Positions 34,778-43,454 of a stretch of DNA of 46,184 nt are shown here, piece by piece. The number at the start of each line of letters is the position of its first letter. Position 1 is the first letter of the stretch. The translations under genes and the position numbers were made by a program. The DNA lies in contig JAKONR010000068.1 of assembly GCA_022701825.1 (NCBI GenBank), positions 1 to 46,184 of the forward strand. Reading direction: 5' to 3'. The notes beneath the pieces were generated by a model, which was given only the letters and a program-made list of their open reading frames with translations, made no database searches and was not told where the DNA came from. The DNA comes from Hymenobacteraceae bacterium. GTDB taxonomy: Bacteria; Bacteroidota; Bacteroidia; Cytophagales; Hymenobacteraceae.

Positions 34778-35590
34778 GTGTCAAGTTGTTGTCGGGTCAT
34801 CGGATTGTTGCTGCTGCTGGCCTGCGGGCTGCCGCACACCCTGCGAGCCCAGGAAGAATCGGCCACCGTGCGGGCGACCCTGCCCAAAAAGCCGACTGGC
34901 CGCGCCCGGCGCGATACCACCTGGGAGCGCCCCGCGCCGCCTTTTTCGCACCGCCGCCTGGTGGTGCAGTACGACTCGCGCTACTCGTTCGTAAACGGTC
35001 ATTTCTGCACCATCAATGGTCTGAAACTGGGCATGGAGTGGCGCGGCCGGGTGCGCACCGGCGCGGCGGTGTACTTTTTGAGCACGGGCATTCCCACGCG
35101 CCTGCCCCTGCCCGACAATGCCGCCGACGATGCCGACGCCGACCTGCGCTTTCGCTACTTTGCCCTGTATGCCGAGTACGTGGCCCTGCAAAACTCGCGC
35201 TGGAGCCTGAGCGGCAACATGCAGGTGGGCATGGGCACGGTGTACGTGCGCTACCTCAACGACGAGAGCGGCCTCTACGACCGCACGCCCCGCGATTTCG
35301 TGATGCTGGTCGAGCCCTCGGTGGCCGCCCAGATGCGGCTGTTTCGGTGGGCCGCGCTGGGCGCGGGCGCGGGCTGGCGGCAGCCAGTGCTGGTGGCGCC
35401 CACCATCCGGCGCGAGCTTAGCGGCCCGGTCTTTTATGCCCGCGCCAACATCCTGCTCGGCCCGCTCCTGAAGGTGGTGCGCGGCAAGGAGCGCCTGTTC
35501 AGCCAGGAAGGCCTGCGCATTCATGGCCTCGACCCCCACACCCGCGACAAATTTTACGGCAGCAAAAGCGACCGGGAAGACTACCGGTGA
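34778..35590 (+). CDS. Secreted/outer-membrane hypothetical protein, apparent GTG start
   Basis: Hydrophobic N-terminus VIGLLLLLACGLPHTLRAQ then alternating beta-like body. Confidence 0.7.
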   Translation: MSSCCRVIGLLLLLACGLPHTLRAQEESATVRATLPKKPTGRARRDTTWERPAPPFSHRRLVVQYDSRYSFVNGHFCTINGLKLGMEWRGRVRTGAAVYFLSTGIPTRLPLPDNAADDADADLRFRYFALYAEYVALQNSRWSLSGNMQVGMGTVYVRYLNDESGLYDRTPRDFVMLVEPSVAAQMRLFRWAALGAGAGWRQPVLVAPTIRRELSGPVFYARANILLGPLLKVVRGKERLFSQEGLRIHGLDPHTRDKFYGSKSDREDYR

Positions 35591-35629
35591 GATGCGCAGG
35601 CGAAAGAGTAGCAAACGAATCGCACCCCA

Positions 35630-36505
35630 CTATTTGCCCGCCACGTAGGTGAAGCCCACGGTGAGGTTGCTGTTGCCGGGGGCGCGGCCCTCTACGGCGA
35701 TGCTTTCGTAGGAATAGGAGTAAGCCGCGGTGAGGGCCAGGTGGCGGCTGACCGTGAAATTGAGGCCGCTGGTGAGGTTGAAGCGGTAGTCGTTGAGGTA
35801 GTCTTGCAGCGAGGGCTGGTAGTATATCAGCCCGGTGAGCACTACCTGGCCCTTGCTGGCCCGCAGCTTGAGGCGCGTGGAGCTGCGCGGTACCTCGCGC
35901 AGCAGGCCGGTTTGGTAGGCCGTGTACTCGTAGAGAAAGAACTGACTGATACCGATTTCGTTCTTGAGCGTGTCGGTATAAAGCTGGTAGCCCGCGCCCG
36001 CGCCCGTCACGAAGCGGCGGTCGATGGCGCGCAGGTTGCTGCGCTCGGCGTTGCCGAGCAGGTAGTACTTGACCCGCTTGCGCTGGTAGGTAGGCGTGAG
36101 CAAGCCCACCAGCTCGCGCTCGTTGAGGAGGCCATTTTGCTTGCCGTAGCTAAAGGTAAAGGCCGTGGGCAGCAGCCAGTTTTCGCTTAGTTTAAAGTTG
36201 CCGGTGTGGCTGGTGGTGAAATACGCCCGGTCGACGGTGCCCGTGGTAAAAATGCCCGTAACCGTGGCTGTGTAGCGCGTGCCGCTGGTTTTGACGGTGT
36301 AGGTTTCAAACTCGGACGAGGGCAGCCCGCCCGCCGCCGTGGTGGAGGGCGCCACCACGGGCGCGGCGGCGGTGTCGGCCTTGGTGGTGGTTTGGGCCAG
36401 CGCCGGGCCGGCGCCCCAGCTGCCCAGCAGCACAGCCAGCCCGCCCACTCGCCACCCCAAATGGCGCCCTAGGGCGCCGTAACTAGTCATTACCTTTTGC
36501 TTCAT
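35630..36505 (-). CDS. DUF481-like outer-membrane beta-barrel protein
   Basis: ATG 36505 (MKQKVMTSYGALGRHLGWRVGG...); FKLSENWLLPTAFTFSYGKQNGLLNERELVGLLTPTYQRKRVKYYLLGNAERSNLRAI. Confidence 0.72.
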   Translation of the reverse strand: MKQKVMTSYGALGRHLGWRVGGLAVLLGSWGAGPALAQTTTKADTAAAPVVAPSTTAAGGLPSSEFETYTVKTSGTRYTATVTGIFTTGTVDRAYFTTSHTGNFKLSENWLLPTAFTFSYGKQNGLLNERELVGLLTPTYQRKRVKYYLLGNAERSNLRAIDRRFVTGAGAGYQLYTDTLKNEIGISQFFLYEYTAYQTGLLREVPRSSTRLKLRASKGQVVLTGLIYYQPSLQDYLNDYRFNLTSGLNFTVSRHLALTAAYSYSYESIAVEGRAPGNSNLTVGFTYVAGK

Positions 36506-36532
36506 GCCGGGCAAAAATACCCGCTCAGTCGC

Positions 36533-37654
36533 TTACCGCGCCTCCGTCGGCGCGCCCACCGCGCGCAGCGAGGCCGCCCGGTCGAGCTTGCCCGAGGCCG
36601 TAGTCTGAAACGCTGATATATAGCAAAATGCCTTCGGGATTTCGTATTTGTCGAGTCGTTCGGCCAGCAAGTTCAGCAGGGTTTGCTCGGCCGTGGCGGG
36701 TAGCGGCGGGCCTTCTACATAAGCCGTTACGGCCTGGCCGAGGCGCTCGTCGGGCCGGCCGGCCACGAAGGCGCGGCGCGAGTGGCCGAGCTCGGCCAGG
36801 GCCACTTCGAGCACCAGCTCCACCTTTTCGGCCTGCACCTTCACCCCACCCGAATTTATAACAAAATCAACCCGCCCGAGCCAGTCGAAGGTGTGCTTGT
36901 CGAGCAGCTGAATCCGGTCGTTGGTCACGATTAGTTCATCGTCCGTCACGTCGCCGCGCACCGTGAGGCAGCCGCGCTCGTCCTGGCCCAGGTGCAGGCC
37001 GGGCAGCACGCGGTAGTGCGCGCTGGCATCGGGGCCATTGAGGCGGCGCAGGGCCATGTGCGAGGCTGTTTCGGTCATGCCGTAGGTGAGGTACACGGGC
37101 ACCGTGAGCTGCTGAATCTCGGCCAGCAGGCTGGGCTCGACGCCCGCGCCGCCCACCAAGATGGCGCGCATCTTATTGAGCCGCGCCGCCCGGCCGGCCG
37201 CCAGCACGGCCCGCAGTTGCAGGGGCACAAAAGCCGCAAAATCGAACTCCGCCTCGGCCGGCACTTCCTCGAATGGGTCGGCGTGCGGCTCCACGATGGT
37301 CAGGTGCATGTTGCGCTCCAGGCCGCGCACCACCATCATTTTGCCCCCAATAAAATCGCAGTTCAGGCAAACCAGCGCCCGGTCGCCCGGCCCGAGGTCG
37401 AAGTAGTCGCCGGTGCGGGCGGCCGAGGCAGCCAATTGCCGCCTTTTTAGGATGATGAGCTGCGGCTGCCCGGTGCTGCCCGAAGTGCGCAGGCCAAATT
37501 CCTGGGCGCCCGTGCGCCACTGCCGCACCAGCTCCAGCACCTTGGCCTCGTAGCCATTGAGGCTGGCGTGCGGGTCGGGTGCTTGCGTGATGGCATCGTA
37601 GCTGAATTCGCGGCCGTTGAGCAACAAGGAGGTGGGTAGGTTGGGGGAGGACAT
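36533..37654 (-). CDS. menE: o-succinylbenzoate-CoA ligase
   Basis: AMP-binding motifs LRTSGSTGQPQLIILKR, YLTYGMTETASHMALR, FDWLGRVDFVINSGGVKVQAEKVE; near other men genes. Confidence 0.85.
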   Translation of the reverse strand: MSSPNLPTSLLLNGREFSYDAITQAPDPHASLNGYEAKVLELVRQWRTGAQEFGLRTSGSTGQPQLIILKRRQLAASAARTGDYFDLGPGDRALVCLNCDFIGGKMMVVRGLERNMHLTIVEPHADPFEEVPAEAEFDFAAFVPLQLRAVLAAGRAARLNKMRAILVGGAGVEPSLLAEIQQLTVPVYLTYGMTETASHMALRRLNGPDASAHYRVLPGLHLGQDERGCLTVRGDVTDDELIVTNDRIQLLDKHTFDWLGRVDFVINSGGVKVQAEKVELVLEVALAELGHSRRAFVAGRPDERLGQAVTAYVEGPPLPATAEQTLLNLLAERLDKYEIPKAFCYISAFQTTASGKLDRAASLRAVGAPTEAR

Positions 37655-37734
37655 GGGGCAAAGTTATTCGCCGGCTTTGCGGCACACTTTCCCCATACGT
37701 TCTTAGCGAAGCCCGCAGCTAAAAACAGGCTGGG

Positions 37735-38184
37735 TCAGCTCAGCAGCCACTGCTGGTACGCCCGCGCCGACGGGGCCGTGCGCCAGCCCAGCAGCAGCAG
37801 CACGGCGGCGTAAGTGATTAAATCGACTGGCTGCCGCGTAACCAAAAAGGAGGCTAGCGGCAGTAGGCCCAGCAGCGCCAACAGGCTGTTGCGCACGATG
37901 AGCCGGCTCTGGTAGAGGCGCATATTCTCCTCGTAGGGCCTTCGCAGATTGGGCCGGATGCTGCGCGCCACGGCGTAGAGCACCACGCCCAGCAGCGGCA
38001 GCACCGCCGCCAGGGCCAGCAACATCGGCCACGTGGCCAATTGCGGATTGATGGCCCTGGGCCCGGCCACCCGCCCGCGCCCCAGCAGCGCCGCGCTGCC
38101 CATCAGCAGCCCCTGCACCGCAAAGTGCAGCCAGTGCCGCCGCCGAAAGCGCTGGATGTTGGCGTGGTATTCGGCGTCGGTCAT
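37735..38184 (-). CDS. Small membrane protein, function unknown
   Basis: MTDAEYHANIQRFRRRHWLHFAVQGLLMGSAALLGRG...; several hydrophobic segments. Confidence 0.7.
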   Translation of the reverse strand: MTDAEYHANIQRFRRRHWLHFAVQGLLMGSAALLGRGRVAGPRAINPQLATWPMLLALAAVLPLLGVVLYAVARSIRPNLRRPYEENMRLYQSRLIVRNSLLALLGLLPLASFLVTRQPVDLITYAAVLLLLGWRTAPSARAYQQWLLS

Positions 38185-38248
38185 GGGTAGTAGCAACGGC
38201 CGGGAGCAGAGCCCTCGCCAGCCGTTGCCCTAAGCTACAACCGGCCCG

Positions 38249-39628
38249 CTACTTCCCGTACTCATACACCACGTAGCCCCAGGGCTCTACCTGCCAGGGC
38301 GCGGCCGTCAGCGGCTCGTTGGTGTACATAAACAGGTTGTAGGGCTTGCCCTGCAAGCCGGCCTCTTTCACCGTGATGGTCTGCGGCTTGTCCGACAAAT
38401 TTAAAATAACCAGTACCTTGTGGTCCGCCTTTTCGCGCACGTAAGCGTACACAGCCCGGTCGTCGCCCACGCTCACTTTGCGAAAGGAAGCGTCGGCCGC
38501 CAGCGCCGGGTTGCGCTTGCGCAGGTCGAGCAGCGTGGTGTAGAACTTGGCCCGCTCGTACTTGCCAAAGCGCATCGGGTCGCGGTCGAAAAACTTGAGC
38601 GGCCGCAGCACCGGCTCCTCCTGCCCGCTGTAGATGAGCGGCACCGCGTCGGCCATCGTCTGGGTAAACACCGCGAAGGGCGCGTGCTTCGCGCCCGCAA
38701 AGCTGCCGTAGTCGGCTTTGTTCCAGCTGTTTTCGTCGTGGTTGCTGGTGAAGTACAGCTCGATGGTGCCTTTTGGGTACATGCCTTGCCAGCCGGTGCG
38801 CACGCTGTCGAGCGCGGTGGCGGGGCGCTTGCCGGCCGCTATTTTCTCCATCGCGTGAAACATGTGCCACGGGTACACCGCATCGAAGCCGCTTTTGGGC
38901 AGGTAGGCGCTGTCGCCCTCGGCCAGCATAAACAGGTCCTTGCTGCCTTTTTCGAGGGCCGGAATCGCGCGTTTCCAGAACGTGCCCGGCACGTTCCAGG
39001 CCACGTCGCAGCGGAAGCCATCGATGCCCGTTTTATCGACCCAGTAGCGCATGGCGGCAATCATGCTGTCCTGCATTTCGGGGTTTTTATAATCGAGCTG
39101 CCGGGTGTCATTCCAATCGAAAGCCACGGCCGGCTGGCCTTTTTTGTCTTTCACGAAGAAGCCGGGGTGCTGCGTCAGCCAGCGGTTGTCGGCCCCGGTG
39201 TGGTTGGGCACCCAGTCGATGAGCACCTTCATGCCGCGCCCGTGAATGTCCTGCACCAGCCGCTGCCAGTCGGCCATCGTGCCAAATTCGGGGTTGAGCC
39301 GGGTGTAGTCCTGCACGGCGTAGTAGCTGCCCAGGCTGCCCTTGCGGTCGCGCTTGCTGATGGGGTTCAGAGGCATGAACCACAGCGTTTGCACGCCCAT
39401 TTTCTGGAGGCGGTCGAGGTGCTTGGCAAAGGCGTTGAGCGTGCCCTCGGGCGTGTACTGGCGCACGTTCACCTCGTAGATGTTGCCTTGCTGTATCCAG
39501 GCGGGGGGCTGCGGCTGCGGCGCGGGCTGGGCGGCCGTGGTGGCCGCCTCGCGGGTGGTAGTAGCCGGCTCGCAGGCCTGGGCTAGCAGCAGGGTGCTCA
39601 GCAGCGCCGGGGGCAAAAGCTTTTTCAT
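38249..39628 (-). CDS. GH13 alpha-amylase family protein, lipoprotein-like signal
   Basis: Signal MKKLLPPALLSTLLLAQACEP; KVLIDWVPNHTGADN, DGFRCDVAWNVP, LFMLAEGD, YFTSNHDENSWNK. Confidence 0.92.
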   Translation of the reverse strand: MKKLLPPALLSTLLLAQACEPATTTREAATTAAQPAPQPQPPAWIQQGNIYEVNVRQYTPEGTLNAFAKHLDRLQKMGVQTLWFMPLNPISKRDRKGSLGSYYAVQDYTRLNPEFGTMADWQRLVQDIHGRGMKVLIDWVPNHTGADNRWLTQHPGFFVKDKKGQPAVAFDWNDTRQLDYKNPEMQDSMIAAMRYWVDKTGIDGFRCDVAWNVPGTFWKRAIPALEKGSKDLFMLAEGDSAYLPKSGFDAVYPWHMFHAMEKIAAGKRPATALDSVRTGWQGMYPKGTIELYFTSNHDENSWNKADYGSFAGAKHAPFAVFTQTMADAVPLIYSGQEEPVLRPLKFFDRDPMRFGKYERAKFYTTLLDLRKRNPALAADASFRKVSVGDDRAVYAYVREKADHKVLVILNLSDKPQTITVKEAGLQGKPYNLFMYTNEPLTAAPWQVEPWGYVVYEYGK

Positions 39629-39757
39629 ATCGAGTAGGGTAGGAGCTGCAAAATACACCGGCGCGCCCGGATGAGCCTGAATGAAGAATGGATGAGCGAG
39701 TACTTGCTTTCACCAAAAAAATGCCTTATACTTACGCTACACCAACCTGCACGCGCC

Positions 39758-39958
39758 ATGACCTCCCACCCGCACGTTGCCCCCGCGCTACCCCAACCTA
39801 CTGAGGCAAGCGCCACCAGCCCGCTTCAGGCTAGCTGCTCCATTGCCGCCGCCGTGAAAGCCCGCGCCAAAGCCCTGAAAAAATGGCGTAAGCAAGAGCG
39901 CTTGCGGCAGTTCATGGGCTGGTGCGCCAGCTTTCACGCGCTCGGATTTAGCTTTTAA
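39758..39958 (+). CDS. Small hypothetical basic protein (66 aa)
   Basis: MTSHPHVAPALPQPTEASATSPLQASCSIAAAVKARAKALKKWRKQERLRQFMGWCASFHALGFSF; followed by a terminator. Confidence 0.45.
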   Translation: MTSHPHVAPALPQPTEASATSPLQASCSIAAAVKARAKALKKWRKQERLRQFMGWCASFHALGFSF

Positions 39959-39995
39959 GACAACTGATTGCCCTTTCGTAATTGGTTTTTCAACC

Positions 39996-40032
39996 AAAAA
40001 GAGCCTTCGGCACCAGGCCGAAGGCTCTTTTT
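39996..40032. terminator. Bidirectional intrinsic terminator
   Basis: aaaaagagccttcgg-caccagg-ccgaaggctcttttt between convergent ORFs. Confidence 0.85.
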
Positions 40033-40063
40033 GCTACTTATCCTGGGCAGCCAATTGCCAGTG

Positions 40064-40513
40064 CTACCAAAGTTTCCACCACGGCTTTTGCCCGGCTGCT
40101 ACCGGCCGAGCCGGAGGATTGCCGCTGGTTGCCGGCAAAGGCGGCAGCGACTTAAACACCAAGGGCATTACCGTAAAGAACGAATACACAGAGTCTTCCA
40201 ATCCGTTCTCAAACTGTTTCGCCGTTTTGCTGAACGGAAAAACTTTGTTGTTGGCATCAAAGGCAACGGCGGCCGCTTGAGTTTCCGGGTCTATAGCCCA
40301 GCTGCCCCCGTAACAGGTAATGATGCACTGGCCCAAATAGGCTCCCAGCGAATTGGTAAGGCCATTGGTACCAGTAGGATTCTCCGCTCGGTTTCGCTCA
40401 ATAAAGCCTTCCAAAAGCTTAACCGAAGCTGCGTCGTAGCCCAGGTGAAGCTGGGTCTTGACCAACTCGGCTAGTCGCTCAAATTCCTTCACTAAGTCGG
40501 CCGGTTCAGGCAT
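40064..40513 (-). CDS. Hypothetical protein (149 aa)
   Basis: MPEPADLVKEFERLAELVKTQLHLGYDAASVKLLEGFIERNRAENP... Confidence 0.75.
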   Translation of the reverse strand: MPEPADLVKEFERLAELVKTQLHLGYDAASVKLLEGFIERNRAENPTGTNGLTNSLGAYLGQCIITCYGGSWAIDPETQAAAVAFDANNKVFPFSKTAKQFENGLEDSVYSFFTVMPLVFKSLPPLPATSGNPPARPVAAGQKPWWKLW

Positions 40514-40531
40514 GGCACTGAGAGGGATAGG

Positions 40532-41356
40532 TTACGGAAACTTCGGAAATTTCGAGAAGTCAGGCTGCCGCTTTTCCAGGAAAGCATTTTTGCCCTCTTT
40601 CGCTTCTTCGGAGAGGTAGTAAAGCAGCGTAGCATTGCCGGCCAGCTCCTGAATACCAGCCTGGCCATCCAGTTCGGCGTTGAAGCTGGATTTCAACATG
40701 CGCAGCGCCAAAGGGCTCTTTTGCAATATTTTGTGGCACCAACCCACGGTCGTTTCCTCCAGTTTATCGAGCGGCACTACCTTGTTAACCAAGCCCATGT
40801 CGAGGGCTTCCTGGGCATCGTACTGGTCGCAGAGAAACCAGATTTCGCGGGCTTTCTTCTGGCCCACGATGCGCGCCAGGTAGGAAGCCCCAAAGCCGCC
40901 GTCGAACGAGCCCACATTAGGGCCGGTTTGGCCGAAGCGGGCGTTGTCGGCCGCCACGGTCAGGTCGCAGACTACGTGCAGCACGTGGCCGCCACCGATG
41001 GCCCAGCCGGCCACCATGGCCACCACGGGCTTGGGGATGCTGCGAATCATCTTTTGCAGGTCGAGCACGTTGAGGCGCGGCACGGTGTCGGCGCCCACGT
41101 AGCCGCCGTGGCCGCGCACGCTCTGGTCGCCGCCCGAGCAGAAGGCGCGCCCGCCTTCGCCGGTGAGGATGATGACGCCGATGTCGGTGCGATTGCGACA
41201 AATGTCCATGGCTTCAATCATTTCCTGCACCGTGAGCGGCGTGAAGGCGTTGTGCACCTGCGGCCGGTTGATGCTGATTTTGGCAATGCCCCCGTGCTGG
41301 GAGAAGAGAATTTCCTGGAACTCCTTAATCGGGGTCCACGCTATGGATTCGGACAT
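40532..41356 (-). CDS. menB: 1,4-dihydroxy-2-naphthoyl-CoA synthase
   Basis: Crotonase fold: [92 protein letters not shown]. Confidence 0.95.
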   Translation of the reverse strand: MSESIAWTPIKEFQEILFSQHGGIAKISINRPQVHNAFTPLTVQEMIEAMDICRNRTDIGVIILTGEGGRAFCSGGDQSVRGHGGYVGADTVPRLNVLDLQKMIRSIPKPVVAMVAGWAIGGGHVLHVVCDLTVAADNARFGQTGPNVGSFDGGFGASYLARIVGQKKAREIWFLCDQYDAQEALDMGLVNKVVPLDKLEETTVGWCHKILQKSPLALRMLKSSFNAELDGQAGIQELAGNATLLYYLSEEAKEGKNAFLEKRQPDFSKFPKFP

Positions 41357-41370
41357 AAATGAGGTGTTGA

Positions 41371-41472
41371 GCTTCTGCATTTTTTCTGCGAAAATTCTGC
41401 GTCTTCTGCGGTAAACTACGCATTGTATTCACCGCAGAAGACGCAGAAGTTTTCGCAGAAGAAACGCAGAAG
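41371..41472. repeat. Palindromic repeat (TCTGCGTCTTCTGCGG type) between menB and menD
   Basis: ttctgcgaaaattctgcgtcttctgcggt ... accgcagaagacgcagaagttttcgcagaa, with outer extension gcttctgc...gcagaagc. Confidence 0.9.
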
Positions 41473-41477
41473 CTGAA

Positions 41478-43307
41478 TTAAGAAAAAGCTTGTTTAACGG
41501 CGGTACGGTACTCCTCAAAAAACGCCGCGTTGGTTTTCGAATCGGTGAAGATTTCGAGCACCGCCGCGCCTGCGCTTGCAAAGAAAACCGGCAGCGCGGC
41601 TGCAAGTTCGTCGAACGACGCCACCGGCAAATACCGCAGCTTAAAATCGCGGCACAGGTTTTCGGCCGTGAGTGCCTGCGTAGTTTCAAAAAACTCGTCT
41701 AGCTCGGGCTGTTGGCGCGGCCCGTCGATGAGGCGAAAAATGCCGCCGCCGTGGTTGTTGAAAAGCACCACTCGCAGGTTGGGCGTGGGGTAGTTGTGCC
41801 AGAAGGCGTTGCGGTCGTAGAAAAACGCCACGTCGCCGGTCAGCAGCACTACCGGCCGCGTGGGCTGCGCCAGCGCCGCGCCCACCGCCGTCGAGTTGCA
41901 GCCATCGATGCCGCTGGTGCCGCGGTTGGCAAATACGTCAATTTGGCGGCCTGCGGGCAAGCCCAGGATGTTGGCGTAGCGCACGGCCATGCTGTTGGCC
42001 AGGTGCAGCGCCGCGCCATCGGGCAGCGCCGCCAGCGCCTGCCGCATCGCGACGAACTCGTTGAAGGGCTGGTTTTTGGCGGCGAAGAAGCTGCCCAAGA
42101 ACTGGGCAGCGGTGGCGTCGGCTTGCTGCCAGGTAAGAGTTGGTTCTGTGGGGCCACTAGGAATCGAACCGGCCTCCCCCGTTGCGGAGAAGGGGGGATT
42201 CGAACCTCCTGACCCATTACCGTCATCGGTTTTCAAGACCGCCTTAAGCGTTACATTCCGGTTGTAGTCCTTCGTATCAAAAACCGCCAGCTGCTGAAAG
42301 AACACCGCCGGCTGCACCCGCACGATGCGCGTGAGGCTGCGAAAGGTATCGGCTACCTCGCCGGCCGGCTGCAAGTGCCAGTGCTGCGCGGGTGCCGCCT
42401 CGCGCAGAAACAGTTTCAGCGCCTTCGAAATCAGCGATTGCCCGAAGGTGATAAGCAAGTCGGGCCGTAGGTCGGCTTTTTGCTCTTTCGACAAGCCCGC
42501 CAGAAAAATATCCTGCCGCCGCACGGCCGGCACGTCGCCCAGGTTGGCAATGGTATCGGCCACCACGGGCACCCGCCGCGCCTCCGCAAACTCGTAGAGC
42601 GCGGCCGTGAGGGTCGGGTTTTCGGCCTGCTGGCCGGCCACTACCAGCACGCGGCCCGCCTCGCGCAGCTGCCGCCGGAGGTCCAGAATTTCGGCCGGCG
42701 GCAAAATGGTATTGGAGTGGTCGTCGTGGATAATCTTCACGCCCGCCTCGTAGCCCATTTCCTCGCCTGGCTTGGGGTAGAAGGGCTCGCGCAAGGGTAC
42801 ATTGACTTGCACCGGCCCGGCCGGGAAGGTCTGCGTCAGGTTAATTGCCTCGTTGATAATGCGCTCGCCGTGCCACTTGGCATCGGCGTGCGAGGTGTCG
42901 GCCGGGAAGTCGAACGTACCCTTGGCGTGCGCGCCGTACAAATCGCGCTGCCGGATAGTCTGGCCATCGAGCTGGTCTATCCACTCGGGCGGCCGGTCGG
43001 CGGTGAGCACCAGCAGCGGAATTTGCTGAAAAAAGGCCTCCGCCACGGCCGGCGCGTAGTTGAGGCCCGCCGTGCCGCTGGTGCACACCAGCACCACCGG
43101 CCGCCGCGTGGCCTGCGCGACGCCCAGCCCGATAAACGCCGCCGCCCGCTCATCGGGCACCACGCGCAGCCGGCCCCGGTAGGCCGGGTGCCGCGCAAAG
43201 GCCAGCGTGAGCGGGGCCGACCGCGAGCCCGGCGACAATATCACGTCGGTAATGCCGTGCCGGGCGCAGATTTCGGCGATGTTAAAAACGGCCTGGATGG
43301 ATTTCAT
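41478..43307 (-). CDS. menD: SEPHCHC synthase (2-succinyl-5-enolpyruvyl-6-hydroxy-3-cyclohexene-1-carboxylate synthase)
   Basis: AEICARHGITDVILSPGSRSAPLTLAFARHP; VLVCTSGTAGLNYAPAVAEAFFQQIPLLVLTADRPPEWID; NRGTSGIDGCNSTAVGAA; VVLFNNHGGGIFRLIDGP; carries a tRNA-like in-frame insert. Confidence 0.95.
   Translation of the reverse strand: MKSIQAVFNIAEICARHGITDVILSPGSRSAPLTLAFARHPAYRGRLRVVPDERAAAFIGLGVAQATRRPVVLVCTSGTAGLNYAPAVAEAFFQQIPLLVLTADRPPEWIDQLDGQTIRQRDLYGAHAKGTFDFPADTSHADAKWHGERIINEAINLTQTFPAGPVQVNVPLREPFYPKPGEEMGYEAGVKIIHDDHSNTILPPAEILDLRRQLREAGRVLVVAGQQAENPTLTAALYEFAEARRVPVVADTIANLGDVPAVRRQDIFLAGLSKEQKADLRPDLLITFGQSLISKALKLFLREAAPAQHWHLQPAGEVADTFRSLTRIVRVQPAVFFQQLAVFDTKDYNRNVTLKAVLKTDDGNGSGGSNPPFSATGEAGSIPSGPTEPTLTWQQADATAAQFLGSFFAAKNQPFNEFVAMRQALAALPDGAALHLANSMAVRYANILGLPAGRQIDVFANRGTSGIDGCNSTAVGAALAQPTRPVVLLTGDVAFFYDRNAFWHNYPTPNLRVVLFNNHGGGIFRLIDGPRQQPELDEFFETTQALTAENLCRDFKLRYLPVASFDELAAALPVFFASAGAAVLEIFTDSKTNAAFFEEYRTAVKQAFS
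42140..42246 (-). repeat. tRNA-3'-half-like sequence embedded in frame in menD
   Basis: Minus strand: AAGGCGGTCTTGAAAACCGATGACGGTAATGGGTCAGGAGGTTCGAATCCCCCCTTCTCCGCAACGGGGGAGGCCGGTTCGATTCCTAGTGGCCCCACAGAACC; anticodon-loop-like CTTGAAA and two TTCGAnTCC T-loop-like blocks. Confidence 0.75.
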
Positions 43308-43347
43308 GTAATGGTTATCAAGTGATAATTACTCGTCGCTCGTAAGA

Positions 43348-43451
43348 CCCCACCCCCGACCCCTCCCCTCCGGGAGAGGGGAGCCGACCGCAAGCTGACA
43401 TACTCAGTCGTCAGGCTCCCCTCTCCCGGAGGGGAGGGGTCGGGGGTGGGG
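43348..43451. repeat. G/C-tract palindromic repeat between menD and menF
   Basis: ccccacccccgacccctcccctccgggagaggggagcc ... ggctcccctctcccggaggggaggggtcgggggtgggg. Confidence 0.93.
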
Positions 43452-43454
43452 TGA

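Noticed and set aside
38420-39586. 388-aa plus-strand ORF
   Set aside because: Antisense to the clear GH13 amylase; low-complexity His/Val/Gly/Ala-rich sequence.
42140-42246. A functional tRNA gene
   Set aside because: Only 3'-half-like blocks are visible; no D-arm, no 5' acceptor strand, mismatched stems, and it lies in frame inside menD.
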